From Lentisphaerae bacterium WC36 (GTDB taxonomy: Bacteria; Verrucomicrobiota; Lentisphaeria; Victivallales; SZUA-371), in assembly GCA_020683205.1 (NCBI GenBank), contig CP085689.1, forward strand, positions 372,001 through 436,000: DNA of 64,000 nucleotides, in the 5' to 3' direction. A program made the translations under genes and the position numbers. Below are positions 14,972-24,043 of this stretch, one piece after another. How positions within the stretch are numbered: the stretch's first letter is position 1; each line of letters starts with the position of its first letter. The notes beneath the pieces were generated by a model. The model worked only from the letters and a program-made list of their open reading frames with translations, made no database searches and was not told where the DNA came from.

Positions 14972-16252
14972 ATGTACGGACTGATTGATTGCAATAATTT
15001 TTATGTTTCATGTGAACGCATTTTTGACCTAACGTTGGAGAATAAACCTGTGGCGATTCTCTCAAATAACGATGGGTGTGTGATTTCGCGCTCAAATGAA
15101 TTAAAGGCGCTTAGCGTCAAAATGGGGACGCCATTTTTTCACTTGAAGCCGTTGATTAAGAAACACGGGATTGAATGTCGTTCGAGTAATTATGAACTTT
15201 ATGGTGATATTTCGCAACGGGTCATGAATGTATTAAATCAGTTCACGCCTGAGGTTGAACCGTATTCAATCGATGAAGCTTTTGTGCGTATAAAATTACC
15301 TGAAAATCAGAGTTATTTTGAATACGGCCTGAAAATTCGTCAAACGATTCTGCAATGGGTTGGAGTGCCTGTTGGCGTTGGTTTTGCTTCGACTAAAACG
15401 TTGGCAAAAATCGCTAATCATATCGCTAAAAAGAGTGCTGACGGTGTGTTTGTAATGCCACAAAACCCAATGCAAATTCTTAATGATTTACCAGTCGAAG
15501 AAGTTTGGGGAATTGGACGACAAATTGCAAAACGACTTCATGCGATTGGTATTTATAAAGCTGGAAATTTCGCATCTCAGGAACAAGGTTTTTTAAAGAA
15601 AAAATTTAATGTGATGGTTGCACGCACTGCACTGGAATTGAATGACATTAATGCCGTTCCAGTTGAAGGTGTAACTGCATTGCCACAGAGTATAAGTTGT
15701 TCACGTTCGTTTGGGAATCCCGTTTTTGAGCTTAAATATTTACAAGAAGCGGTCTCAGATTATGCGAGTAAAGCTGCCGTTAAATTGCGTGAATCGAAGC
15801 AATTAGCGGCTGGGGCTCAAGTCTATATTCAGTATTATCCCGAATACAATCCAGTTTACCGTGAAGGCGGATTTCGAGGAGCAACAGTACGTTTTGAACA
15901 GCCAACGTCAGCTACTGGAACAATTTTAAATTCATTATTAAATGCGTTGCCAAAATTATTTATCAAAGGGCGACGCTACAAAAAAGCTGGAGTGGTATTT
16001 TTTGAATTAAGTTCAACAGAAAATGTTCAAGAACAATTATTTATCTTCAATGCCTACTCAAATACAGTAGAAAATTCTGAAAACGAAAAGCAAACTGAAC
16101 TTTACAAAACACTAGATGAAATCAATAAAAAATTTGGTTCAGATACCATCTTTAACCTCTCAAGCGGTATCGAAAAGCCATGGAAAATGAAACGTGATCA
16201 TTTGTCCAAACGCTACACCACAAACTGGAATCAATTAATGACGGTTAAATAA
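14972..16252 (+). CDS. umuC: UmuC-like Y-family DNA polymerase (Pol V catalytic subunit)
   Basis: 426 residues, close to the 422 of E. coli UmuC. The N-terminus has the catalytic Asp in MYGLIDCNNFYVSCE, the VAILSNNDGCVISRS steric-gate region, and SIDEAF with the second metal ligands near residue 101. The helix-hairpin-helix region (VWGIGRQIAKRL) is near 180, and a little-finger domain and UmuC-type C-terminus (WKMKRDHLSKRYTT) follow. It performs error-prone translesion synthesis with cleaved UmuD. Start ATG at 14972, 4 bp after the preceding stop. Carriage of umuDC by a mobile element is common and may raise mutation under SOS. Confidence 0.93.
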   Translation: MYGLIDCNNFYVSCERIFDLTLENKPVAILSNNDGCVISRSNELKALSVKMGTPFFHLKPLIKKHGIECRSSNYELYGDISQRVMNVLNQFTPEVEPYSIDEAFVRIKLPENQSYFEYGLKIRQTILQWVGVPVGVGFASTKTLAKIANHIAKKSADGVFVMPQNPMQILNDLPVEEVWGIGRQIAKRLHAIGIYKAGNFASQEQGFLKKKFNVMVARTALELNDINAVPVEGVTALPQSISCSRSFGNPVFELKYLQEAVSDYASKAAVKLRESKQLAAGAQVYIQYYPEYNPVYREGGFRGATVRFEQPTSATGTILNSLLNALPKLFIKGRRYKKAGVVFFELSSTENVQEQLFIFNAYSNTVENSENEKQTELYKTLDEINKKFGSDTIFNLSSGIEKPWKMKRDHLSKRYTTNWNQLMTVK

Positions 16253-16340
16253 ATAACCATTTGTTAGAGTTAAAAGATAGTTACGTCCGCTAATTTTTGC
16301 TGATATTAAAATTGCTAATAAAAATAGACTAGAATTCATC

Positions 16341-17684
16341 TTAAGAGTAAAAATGTTTAGCAAAATTTCGAAATATATGCTTAGTGAAACAGTCTTGGAT
16401 ATTAATTAAAGATGAATTTAACAAGTGTTGAGAAATTTGTTTTCCTTGGCTTCTATGGATATTATCAATAATTGTAGTTACTGCTTTAAAATTATAACTA
16501 TCATTCATTAGTAATGTCAAAGCATTAGAAACAATACCAAAATTATCTGGGTTATTTATTAAGTCACTTTCTTTTAGATAAATTAAAATTCTTTGTTCTA
16601 ATCTTTTATACAAATCATCATTAAAAACCTTATGTATCGTTTTATGATTAAACCGGCAGAAACTGTGATTTAATGTTAATAAAAGAATTTGAAATTCAAT
16701 TAAATCGTTAAAACTAATAAAGTTATTGTTAGCTAGATATTGAATCAATGCTTGTGTGAAAACACGGCTTTTAGGTTTACTGCTGAGATTTTCTGGACTT
16801 TGAAATACATTAAACATTACTAAATCATCATCCCATAATATAGTATTTTCATTACATGATAAGTGAAATGAATGTTGTATAGATTTGTCATAATCAAATA
16901 TATCAAAAATATTTTTACTCTTGTTTTTAGGTTTTGTAATGGTACTATTTTTTACTGTTACTGTCTCTAAAAATGATATACAATCATTCAAAGATTTATG
17001 ATATATTTCATTTGCATACCTTTTATCTATTAATGTTGGTTTACCATCTATTAAGGCTAAAGATTCTTTAGAAGGTTCACTATTATGTTCTTTCCTGAGT
17101 TGACTGATTAACAATTCAGAAGCTTGAAACTTTAAATTAGATTGTTTAAGTTTTTCAAAAATAGCAATTTTTTCATTAAGGAGCAATAAAATTCTAATAA
17201 CAAATGGAGAAATAATAATTTCTTTTTTTGAAGCTAGTAATTCAAAACAATGAGTATATTGAGCCTCTGTTCCTAATGATGTATGTACAAAAATATCGTC
17301 AAGAGTAGCAAAATGAGAGATTGAGTCTTTGATATCTAATCTTGATATTATAGAAAATAGATAAAATGAAGGAATTTTAGTGTAATGTTCCATAGCAACA
17401 TTAATCTGTGCTATTTGATTTTCATTTTGTTTTTTCATTAATTTTATTAAGTTATTTACATCTGGTTGACCATCGTTTCCTGTGGGAAAGCTTCTCATAG
17501 CCATAAAACTATCACAAATGCCATCTTTTAATTTACTATGAAATGCATTAATGTACTTATTCTTAATTTCAAGGATTTCAACGTTATATGGTAAATAACC
17601 AGTTTTTATTTCTACTATAGCACCAACTTGTTTATTAATAAATTCTGAAGCAAACTCAGATTTGATGTTATATTCATTTCTCAT
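16341..17684 (-). CDS. Protein with a possible degenerate PIN-like domain (conflict-system type)
   Basis: 447 residues, not firmly recognised. The N-terminal 50 residues form a small beta-rich module (VGAIVEIKTGYLPYNVEILE). Residues about 150-320 resemble PIN domains of TPR/GreAB-C/PIN conflict proteins: IISPFVIRILLLLNE, with Ser where the first Asp is expected, and later ILWDDDLVMFNVF, like the xWxDDLxL motif. The C-terminal part is helical. It starts one base after the stop of the upstream TPR gene (TGA-A-ATG), so the two are translated together. I infer an RNA-targeting or regulatory partner of the TPR protein; the missing Asp argues against full nuclease activity. Confidence 0.5.
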   Translation of the reverse strand: MRNEYNIKSEFASEFINKQVGAIVEIKTGYLPYNVEILEIKNKYINAFHSKLKDGICDSFMAMRSFPTGNDGQPDVNNLIKLMKKQNENQIAQINVAMEHYTKIPSFYLFSIISRLDIKDSISHFATLDDIFVHTSLGTEAQYTHCFELLASKKEIIISPFVIRILLLLNEKIAIFEKLKQSNLKFQASELLISQLRKEHNSEPSKESLALIDGKPTLIDKRYANEIYHKSLNDCISFLETVTVKNSTITKPKNKSKNIFDIFDYDKSIQHSFHLSCNENTILWDDDLVMFNVFQSPENLSSKPKSRVFTQALIQYLANNNFISFNDLIEFQILLLTLNHSFCRFNHKTIHKVFNDDLYKRLEQRILIYLKESDLINNPDNFGIVSNALTLLMNDSYNFKAVTTIIDNIHRSQGKQISQHLLNSSLINIQDCFTKHIFRNFAKHFYS

Positions 17685-17685
17685 T

Positions 17686-20253
17686 TCAGAAATAAACGGA
17701 GTATCTAGTCTTTATTTCATCGTTTTCGAGATTTTTATATACAATTGAACAATCAATAGATATTTTTTGAATAGGAGCCACCCAGTCGTCGCTTTTAAAA
17801 TGATATAAATCTGGGTTTAAAAATAATTTACAATAACTTTGATGAATTATTTTTTCATTTGGAAATTTTTGACATAGTTGATAACAATAGTCCACGGCTT
17901 CCTTAAATTTGCCTTGATAGGATAACACGCAAGGAACATTACACCAAGGAAACATTTCGTCAATTTTTGCTACTTCAGGGTATGTGAATTTTTCGTAATC
18001 ATCCTCAATAAATTTTCCTTGTTCTAGTTGACTAATGCATAAGGATATTAAAAGATGGTTTTGGTAATCTTCAAGTTTTTTGCTTTTTAAAACTTCTTTA
18101 ATTAATTTTTCCGTTTTTTTAGGACTTTGAGTAAGCGTAACAGATATTTCATCTTGAATAAGCTTCCAGTCATAAATATTTTTTGATCTCAATTCATTAC
18201 ATAACTTTTCTATTGCTTCATAATTTCCTAATTTTTCTGCAAAATAAAGGTAATTATACGTTGCGCTAGTTATTTTATTAGAACTTAAATTAACTCCTGT
18301 GATGTCAAAACCTAATTGCCATTTTTTTTCATGATCAATTAAGTCAATCATATTTAAAAACAACTTATTGATATGAGAGTTTTTATATGCAAATTCATCT
18401 AACGCCTTTTCTAAATATTCAATTGCTTCTCTTGGTTTTTTCTTGCGTAATCTTATACTTTTTAATAAATTAAAATGAAAATTCATCTTCGACTGATAGA
18501 GTAAATCTATTAACTTATCAAATTTATCAAAATCGTTATTTTTTAAATATGATTCTCCAATAATTATTGGAAACATAAAAGTCCCATCTTCAATATTAGT
18601 ACAATTTGTTATATCTAAATCGTTATCAACAAACTGACAACCCTTTTGGTAATTTTCCCTATCAGAAAATAGTAAAACTGGTAGATAATCAAGGACTAAA
18701 TCAGGATCATTCATGATGATTTTTTCAGCCCTATTACAAATATCTATGACTTTATTAGCGTTATACATTATTGAGAGCATTCTTATTATGCCATTCAAAA
18801 CTCCTTTATCTATATAGGTTAAGTCAAATATTTTTTGAATATATAATGTTGATTTTTCAAAATCGCCCACAATAAAGTATAAATGAGCCAAATAATTATA
18901 AAAAATGGATAAAACTGAACCATCTGAGAATTTCTCTTGGATTGTTAAAGATTTTTGATAAAATTCTTCAACTTTTATAAAATCAGCCCAACTTTTTTTA
19001 TCAATAAAATCCTCTGTAAATCCAGCTTTTATAGACTTACCAAACTTACTCTGAACGATTACATTTGCTACTAAAAAATAACAGGGAGTAGTTCCTTTAT
19101 CTTCAGCTAGCTTAATACTTTGAGAAGCATATTTTTTGGCTTTATCATATTTTTCTTCTTTCAGTGATTTGTAACAAAGTTGTACATTTAATGATGCTGA
19201 ATCTAAATCATTTTTGAGCAATTTGTTTTCGATTTCTTCTAGTGTTAAATCTATTAATTCAACCCAAATACATATAGTACCTAATCGAACTTTTTTATTT
19301 GGATCATTTATCAAATTTTTTATTAAACCCAAAGCTTTTTGCGAATTATTATTTCTCAAAAAAACATTGGCATAAATAATTTTTAAAATATCATGAGGTT
19401 CACTTCCCCTTGCGTGTAAATTCAATGCTTTAAGGGATTCATTAATAAACTCAAGAGCAGACTCTTTACAACCTTTTGTAAGCTCAATTAACCCTTTAAA
19501 AGCATTAATCCAGGTTAAAGATTCAATACCTGAATTTTCATCTTCTAATCTATTTAGTAATTCTTCTGCTTCTTTTAAATTTCTAGCAACAATGTTATTA
19601 TCAACGGCATATAATGTTTGATTATAATTATCTCCAAGTCCAGTATCAAAGTTGTCAAAATTAGTTTTATTAAAAATATTTTTTATTAAAAAATCAAAAT
19701 TGGAAGAATTTTTAGCTTGGTTATTTAGTAATTGCTTTACGTCTTGCTTAACTTCTTTAATTCCCAAATTTAGTACTTTATGGTCTTCCTTTAACTGTTT
19801 ATGGTCATTTTGAAGTTGCTTGATTCCGCTTAAAAGTTTTGTTAAATCTTTTTCTTGAAATTCTAAATTTTCTGTAATCTTCTTTAAATCGTTACCATTG
19901 CTTTCAAATTCACTTTTTAAATATTTGCTTAATTCTTTGACTGATAATTCTGTCTCTAAAATATGGTCCAACAGGCAATCAGTAGATTCTTGTTCTTTTT
20001 CTAGTACTTGCAAAATATTGGAAAAGTTTGTAACAAAGAATTCTTGTAACTTACCTTGTTTTCTTTTTTTATCAACGTCCTTTAAAAATGACAATCCACT
20101 ATGGCACACCAAAAGTCCAGCAATAACAGGTAGGTTTAAACCTCCTGTCGCTACTGTGGTTATTGCTCCTGCTGAAAATAGCACATCAAGCAAATTCTTT
20201 TCTATTCCTAATTCCGTTAATTCTAATAATGAATTTTTAACTGATGACAACAC
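17686..20253 (-). CDS. Large TPR-repeat protein with N-terminal coiled coil
   Basis: 855 residues. An N-terminal hydrophobic stretch (about 22-60) is followed by a long coiled coil (about 100-180, with FQEKDLTKLLSGIKQLQNDH and heptads). Helical TPR-like repeats then fill the protein to about residue 830 (ALEFINESLKALNLHARG, YDKAKKYASQSIKLAEDKG, AIEYLEKALDEFAYKNSH). The start is GTG at 20253, preceded by AGGAG. Such TPR solenoids are sensors or scaffolds in NACHT-free defence and stress modules. With the coupled PIN-like gene downstream it forms a two-gene cassette. Function is inferred from architecture only. Confidence 0.65.
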   Translation of the reverse strand: MLSSVKNSLLELTELGIEKNLLDVLFSAGAITTVATGGLNLPVIAGLLVCHSGLSFLKDVDKKRKQGKLQEFFVTNFSNILQVLEKEQESTDCLLDHILETELSVKELSKYLKSEFESNGNDLKKITENLEFQEKDLTKLLSGIKQLQNDHKQLKEDHKVLNLGIKEVKQDVKQLLNNQAKNSSNFDFLIKNIFNKTNFDNFDTGLGDNYNQTLYAVDNNIVARNLKEAEELLNRLEDENSGIESLTWINAFKGLIELTKGCKESALEFINESLKALNLHARGSEPHDILKIIYANVFLRNNNSQKALGLIKNLINDPNKKVRLGTICIWVELIDLTLEEIENKLLKNDLDSASLNVQLCYKSLKEEKYDKAKKYASQSIKLAEDKGTTPCYFLVANVIVQSKFGKSIKAGFTEDFIDKKSWADFIKVEEFYQKSLTIQEKFSDGSVLSIFYNYLAHLYFIVGDFEKSTLYIQKIFDLTYIDKGVLNGIIRMLSIMYNANKVIDICNRAEKIIMNDPDLVLDYLPVLLFSDRENYQKGCQFVDNDLDITNCTNIEDGTFMFPIIIGESYLKNNDFDKFDKLIDLLYQSKMNFHFNLLKSIRLRKKKPREAIEYLEKALDEFAYKNSHINKLFLNMIDLIDHEKKWQLGFDITGVNLSSNKITSATYNYLYFAEKLGNYEAIEKLCNELRSKNIYDWKLIQDEISVTLTQSPKKTEKLIKEVLKSKKLEDYQNHLLISLCISQLEQGKFIEDDYEKFTYPEVAKIDEMFPWCNVPCVLSYQGKFKEAVDYCYQLCQKFPNEKIIHQSYCKLFLNPDLYHFKSDDWVAPIQKISIDCSIVYKNLENDEIKTRYSVYF

Positions 20254-20509
20254 TGTATTTATCTCCTATTACAGTAAACTATGGTGATATTTTTTTAAAT
20301 CCACTCATCTCAATTTTGCAAATAAAAATTATAAAGTTAATAAATCTAACACACAATTTTAAATTAAGCTAATATTAATCAAGTGAATTTTTATCAAAAA
20401 TAGGATCTTGCGTAAATTACATTTATATATTGCCTCTTTGATTAATGAATAAATGTGTAGAATTTTAGTCAATTTTTCAACATTTAACCAATCAAGGAGG
20501 TAATTTTTT

Positions 20510-20881
20510 ATGATTATTGATCCCAATAAATATGATAAACACTACTCAGATAAAAACTTCTTTAAGAAATTAAAGAAAATCATTAAATCTTTAAGTTCAA
20601 AGGCATTAAAGCAAATTATTACGTTGTATGTTTTACTTAAAAGTGAAGACGTGTCGCTTTATGCTAAAACCCTAATTATTGCGACTCTTGGTTATTTAAT
20701 TTGCCCAATTGACATTATTCCAGATTTTATTCCTGGAGGACTGGTCGATGACCTAATGGCTATTGGCTGTGTGCTTGCTGAACTCAATTTTTACAACACC
20801 AAAGAAACTCAAACTGAAGTTGATGAAATAATCAAATCAATTTTTGGTGACGAAAAGTTTCACTACGAACGCAAAGAATAA
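20510..20881 (+). CDS. YkvA family (DUF1232) small membrane protein
   Basis: 123 residues. The central DUF1232 motif is clear: VSLYAKTLIIATLGYLICPI followed by DIIPDFIPGGLVDDLMAIG (about 50-90), which is hydrophobic and likely membrane-associated. The family is widespread, and its molecular role is unknown. The start ATG at 20510 follows a near-perfect AAGGAGGT. It opens a plus-strand run of phage-type genes reaching 29063 and is divergent from the TPR gene. Confidence 0.85.
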   Translation: MIIDPNKYDKHYSDKNFFKKLKKIIKSLSSKALKQIITLYVLLKSEDVSLYAKTLIIATLGYLICPIDIIPDFIPGGLVDDLMAIGCVLAELNFYNTKETQTEVDEIIKSIFGDEKFHYERKE

Positions 20882-20974
20882 TCAAAATCCACGACTAAAA
20901 TTCTACAACATTCATTAATCACCTCCTAAAGTTCAAAATTAACTAACAAATTAAACATAGAGGAGATTGAGAAA

Positions 20975-21403
20975 ATGTTAAAATTACATGCTTCTTATTC
21001 GAAAAAAGTTCCTGCTGAGGAAAAGTATTCAAGTCACAGCTTTCACGCTTCTGTTGAGGTTGAATTACCCAATGGTTTAGCTGAAAGTGAACTGCAAAAC
21101 CGCATTCATCAGACCTTCAAAATGGTGCGAAATTCTGTTGAAAACGAAATTAGAAATCCTAATTATTCCCAGCAGAACAATTCGCAAAATCAAACTAATA
21201 ATCAACAAACAACTAACCAAAATCAATCACAACAAAATGGCTCAAACGATGTTGCAAGTCCAAAGCAGATTAAGTACTTATTGGATCTGTTAAATCAAAA
21301 TAACACACCAATTCAAAACATTATTAATCGTTTCAATATCAACAGTTTACAAGAATTAACCCGCAAGCAATGTAGTCAATTAATTGATGAAGTAACCAAG
21401 TGA
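20975..21403 (+). CDS. Phage/plasmid-type protein with Gln/Asn-rich linker
   Basis: 142 residues, family not named. The N-terminal part (1-65, LHASYSKKVPAEEKYSSHSF, then a beta-type EVELPNG) and the C-terminal helical module (about 100-142, ASPKQIKYLLDLLNQNN ... LTRKQCSQLIDEV) are separated by a low-complexity Asn/Gln linker (about 67-98). This arrangement recurs in phage and plasmid operons next to Cas4-like nucleases, and a DNA-binding role is plausible but unproven. The ATG at 20975 follows GAGGAG. The stop is 8 bp before the nuclease gene. Confidence 0.6.
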   Translation: MLKLHASYSKKVPAEEKYSSHSFHASVEVELPNGLAESELQNRIHQTFKMVRNSVENEIRNPNYSQQNNSQNQTNNQQTTNQNQSQQNGSNDVASPKQIKYLLDLLNQNNTPIQNIINRFNINSLQELTRKQCSQLIDEVTK

Positions 21404-21411
21404 GGTGAGTT

Positions 21412-22515
21412 ATGGATATTATAAAAAATCTGGAGTCAGCTCTCGTTAAACATGGTGCTGAACATACAGCATCAACGCTGGGTGACCGCACAAAATATAT
21501 TGGGATGTCCGATATCGCAAAAGGTGCTGAATGTTTGCGTTCAGCGGTGGCTGGTAAGTTGGGTATTAAAGGTGAAAATAATTGCCTCAATAAACAATTA
21601 ATTTTACAGCGTGGTCATTGGTTCGAAGGTGGATTGGTGGAAGCGTTGAGAGGTAACAGTCAGCCGTTTTTTGAGCAACTCGAAATCGCAGCAGAAGTCG
21701 ATGGAGTGCCAATTAAAGGTCATTTAGATATGGTGTTTGTGAGTGCGGATGAAATTCATGTTGTTGAAGTAAAAAGTATGGAAGCGATTCCAAACGAAAT
21801 CTATAAATCGTATCAAATGCAGCTTTATGCTCAGATTGGATTTTTGGAAAAATACTTCAATGAACCATGTTTTAGCGTTCAGAATTCGCCTCATAATCTG
21901 ACTTTCCCTGAGATTGTAGAGCAAACCTTCAACGTGAAATTAAGCTCAAATTCAACCATCAAAGGTTCGATATTGGCAGTTTCAATGACTGAAGCGAAAT
22001 CATTCGATGGCTTTGTGCCAGATGCTAACAGCACACTTCAAGCTGAGTTAATTGCTAAAGAAATTTGGCAGAACTCTCAAGAGGTAATCAATGGCACTAA
22101 AACCTTAAATGATATTGAATATTGCCTCAAGTTTTATCAATTATGCGATTGGTGTGAAGTACAAAATAATTGTCCGAAATTCACTGCAGTGAAGTTAGCT
22201 GATGATAATTTTGACAGCTTCATTGCTGATTTGGAGCAGATGAAAATTGATAAGAAAAAGTTAGCTGAATTGATTAAAATCAAGGAAAATAACTTAATCA
22301 AATTTTATCAAAATAGCAACCTGATCAACGACTGGTTAGAGACTGCAAATTATCGCTTCAAAGTCTCAGAAATCAATGGCAGAAACAACATCAATATCAA
22401 GGAATTCTGCAAAGAGGTCAAGCTAATTATTGGCGAATCGCAAGTAGAAAACTTAATCAAAAAGCACACCAAGCAAGGCTATCCTTACAGCAGATTGCAG
22501 GTTAGCAAATTGTAG
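21412..22515 (+). CDS. Cas4/RecB-like PD-(D/E)XK exonuclease
   Basis: 367 residues. The nuclease core has RGHWFEGGLVEAL near 65, GHLDMVF with the catalytic Asp near 106, and HVVEVKSM (the E-x-K motif) near 121, with QMQLYAQIG as the downstream QxxxY helix near 137. An iron-sulfur cluster is likely: one Cys near 38 (GAECLRSA) and three near 240-250 (CDWCEVQNNCPKF), the Cas4/AddB pattern. It would process DNA ends. It is co-oriented with the MoxR/DUF3150/VWA genes, a cassette seen in many phages. The ATG at 21412 follows GAGGTGAGTT. Confidence 0.8.
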   Translation: MDIIKNLESALVKHGAEHTASTLGDRTKYIGMSDIAKGAECLRSAVAGKLGIKGENNCLNKQLILQRGHWFEGGLVEALRGNSQPFFEQLEIAAEVDGVPIKGHLDMVFVSADEIHVVEVKSMEAIPNEIYKSYQMQLYAQIGFLEKYFNEPCFSVQNSPHNLTFPEIVEQTFNVKLSSNSTIKGSILAVSMTEAKSFDGFVPDANSTLQAELIAKEIWQNSQEVINGTKTLNDIEYCLKFYQLCDWCEVQNNCPKFTAVKLADDNFDSFIADLEQMKIDKKKLAELIKIKENNLIKFYQNSNLINDWLETANYRFKVSEINGRNNINIKEFCKEVKLIIGESQVENLIKKHTKQGYPYSRLQVSKL

Positions 22516-22898
22516 CGTAATGATTGCTCCGCAGGGCAACGTTCCGTCGTTGCATCACGTCTGCATAGCATGCAGTCGCATTGTATTGACTGGGTTGTTA
22601 TTACGTACTGTGGACGTGTTTTTACTGACAGATTATGTTGTGAAACTCTATTGAAAAAGTATTTTCAATTACGATTTTCACAACGAATAGCACATAGCAA
22701 AACACACCTTAAACATTAACAGAAATATAAATATTTTAGAAATTTTAACATCATTTTTAGTTTGCGTAGCAAAATGAAAATTAATTAAAGTTTTTGAAAA
22801 AGGGAGATGGAGTTTGAGGAAGAGGGAAAAACCTTTATTCAAAAAGTTTTGCTCTTTTCCTCAATAAGTCATACCCTGAAACTAAAGGAAATAACATT
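22516..22898 (+). promoter_or_regulatory. Structured leader with four hairpins before the MoxR gene
   Basis: 383 bases without an ORF. Perfect inverted repeats are GCAACG/CGTTGC (22536-22553) and CTGCAT-AGC-ATGCAG (22561-22575). A compound stem runs 22637-22684 (GTTGTGAAA/TTTCACAAC outside ATTGAAAA/TTTTCAAT). TTGAGGAA/TTCCTCAA pairs across 22814-22864. None ends in a good T-run. This could be a long 5' leader with control elements, or a promoter region with operators. Confidence 0.45.
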
Positions 22899-23876
22899 AT
22901 GATACATAAAGAATTAAAAACATTGAAAATGATCGAAATGGACGCTGGCGAAGTGTTCAGTGGGAAGAAAAGTAATACGAAAATTATAGGTTATGAAGCG
23001 AAAAATAGCTTCACGCCAATTGAGGATGAAAACTACGTTTTTCATGAACTTAGCCGTGATGTGATTATGTGGTTTATGCACAATATTTCGCCACTTTATC
23101 TGTTTGGTCCGAGTGGTAGTGGCAAAACTTCGGTCATCAAGCAGCTGGCTGCAAAATTGAATTACCCCGTGTTTGAGATTAATGGTCATTCAAGATTGGA
23201 GTACCTCGACATGGTTGGTCATTTATCGTTGCAAAATGGTTCAATGAATTTTGAATATGGACCGCTCGCATTAGCAATGAAATATGGCGGAATTTTCCTA
23301 ATCAACGAGATGGATTTACTCGATCCAGCGACGGCGGCAGGACTGAATTCTGTGCTTGATGGGGCTCCGTTGTGCATTCCTGAAAATGGCGGGGAATTAA
23401 TTAAACCACATGAAAACTTCAGATTTGCTGCGACTGCCAATACCAATGGTGGTAGCGATGAAACGTCTTCATATAACGGGACTTTGAAGCAAAATATGGC
23501 CTTGATGGATCGCTTTTTCCTATGTGAAGCTCCATATCCAATAGCCGATATTGAGTTGAAATTATTAGCAAAAGTTCAACCTAATTTACCTGAAATGGTA
23601 CGCAACAAGATGGTCGAATTTGCAAATGAAGTACGCAATCTGTTCATGGGCAATATCAAGGATGAATTTGAATGCACCCAACGAATTGATGTAACATTTT
23701 CAACTCGTACGCTACTCAGATGGGCTGAATTAACCATGCTATTTCAACCCTTAGCCAAGCAGAAAATCAACGTCGTCAACTATGCTCTTGATCGAGCTCT
23801 AAGCTACCGAGCGTCGACTGAAGGACGCATATTATTAACCGAATTATCGCAAAGAATTTTTGCGGAGGAGAACTAA
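22899..23876 (+). CDS. MoxR/CbbQ-family AAA+ ATPase
   Basis: 325 residues. Walker A GPSGSGKT is near residue 71, and Walker B appears as GGIFLINEMDLLDP near 130-143. Sensor 1 is FAATANTNGG near 175, and an arginine-finger region reads MALMDRFF. MoxR ATPases act as metal-insertion or remodelling chaperones together with a VWA partner. That partner is the VWA gene at 27540-29063, two genes downstream, so the pair is likely functional. The ATG at 22899 follows AAAGGA. It ends one base before the DUF3150 gene. Confidence 0.85.
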   Translation: MIHKELKTLKMIEMDAGEVFSGKKSNTKIIGYEAKNSFTPIEDENYVFHELSRDVIMWFMHNISPLYLFGPSGSGKTSVIKQLAAKLNYPVFEINGHSRLEYLDMVGHLSLQNGSMNFEYGPLALAMKYGGIFLINEMDLLDPATAAGLNSVLDGAPLCIPENGGELIKPHENFRFAATANTNGGSDETSSYNGTLKQNMALMDRFFLCEAPYPIADIELKLLAKVQPNLPEMVRNKMVEFANEVRNLFMGNIKDEFECTQRIDVTFSTRTLLRWAELTMLFQPLAKQKINVVNYALDRALSYRASTEGRILLTELSQRIFAEEN

Positions 23877-23877
23877 A

Positions 23878-24043
23878 ATGAAAAATCAGAATAAACATAA
23901 TACACAAATTTTGGAAAATATTATCGCTGTGAACCTGGATGTTAGAATTTGGTCAGCACGCAAAAAGTTGCAAGAGAATGACTTTGAACATTCGCAATTA
24001 CCACCTGAAAGTTTGGCTTCACTCGGGCATAAAAAAGTGTGTG
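23878..24043 (+). CDS. DUF3150 protein, 5' exon (interrupted by group II intron)
   Basis: First 55 codons plus one base of a DUF3150 gene, from the ATG at 23878 (after GGAGGAG). It encodes IIAVNLDVRIWSARKKL and ends at GHKKVC. The intron begins at 24044 with GTGCGAC; read through unspliced, the ORF stops at 24060. Joined to 26742-27529 the frame is restored: G plus AT makes an Asp codon and gives VCDPNKLKIF, the continuous family sequence. The spliced gene would be 954 nt (317 aa). The function of DUF3150 is unknown. It lies between MoxR and VWA genes, as in many phages and plasmids. Confidence 0.8.
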
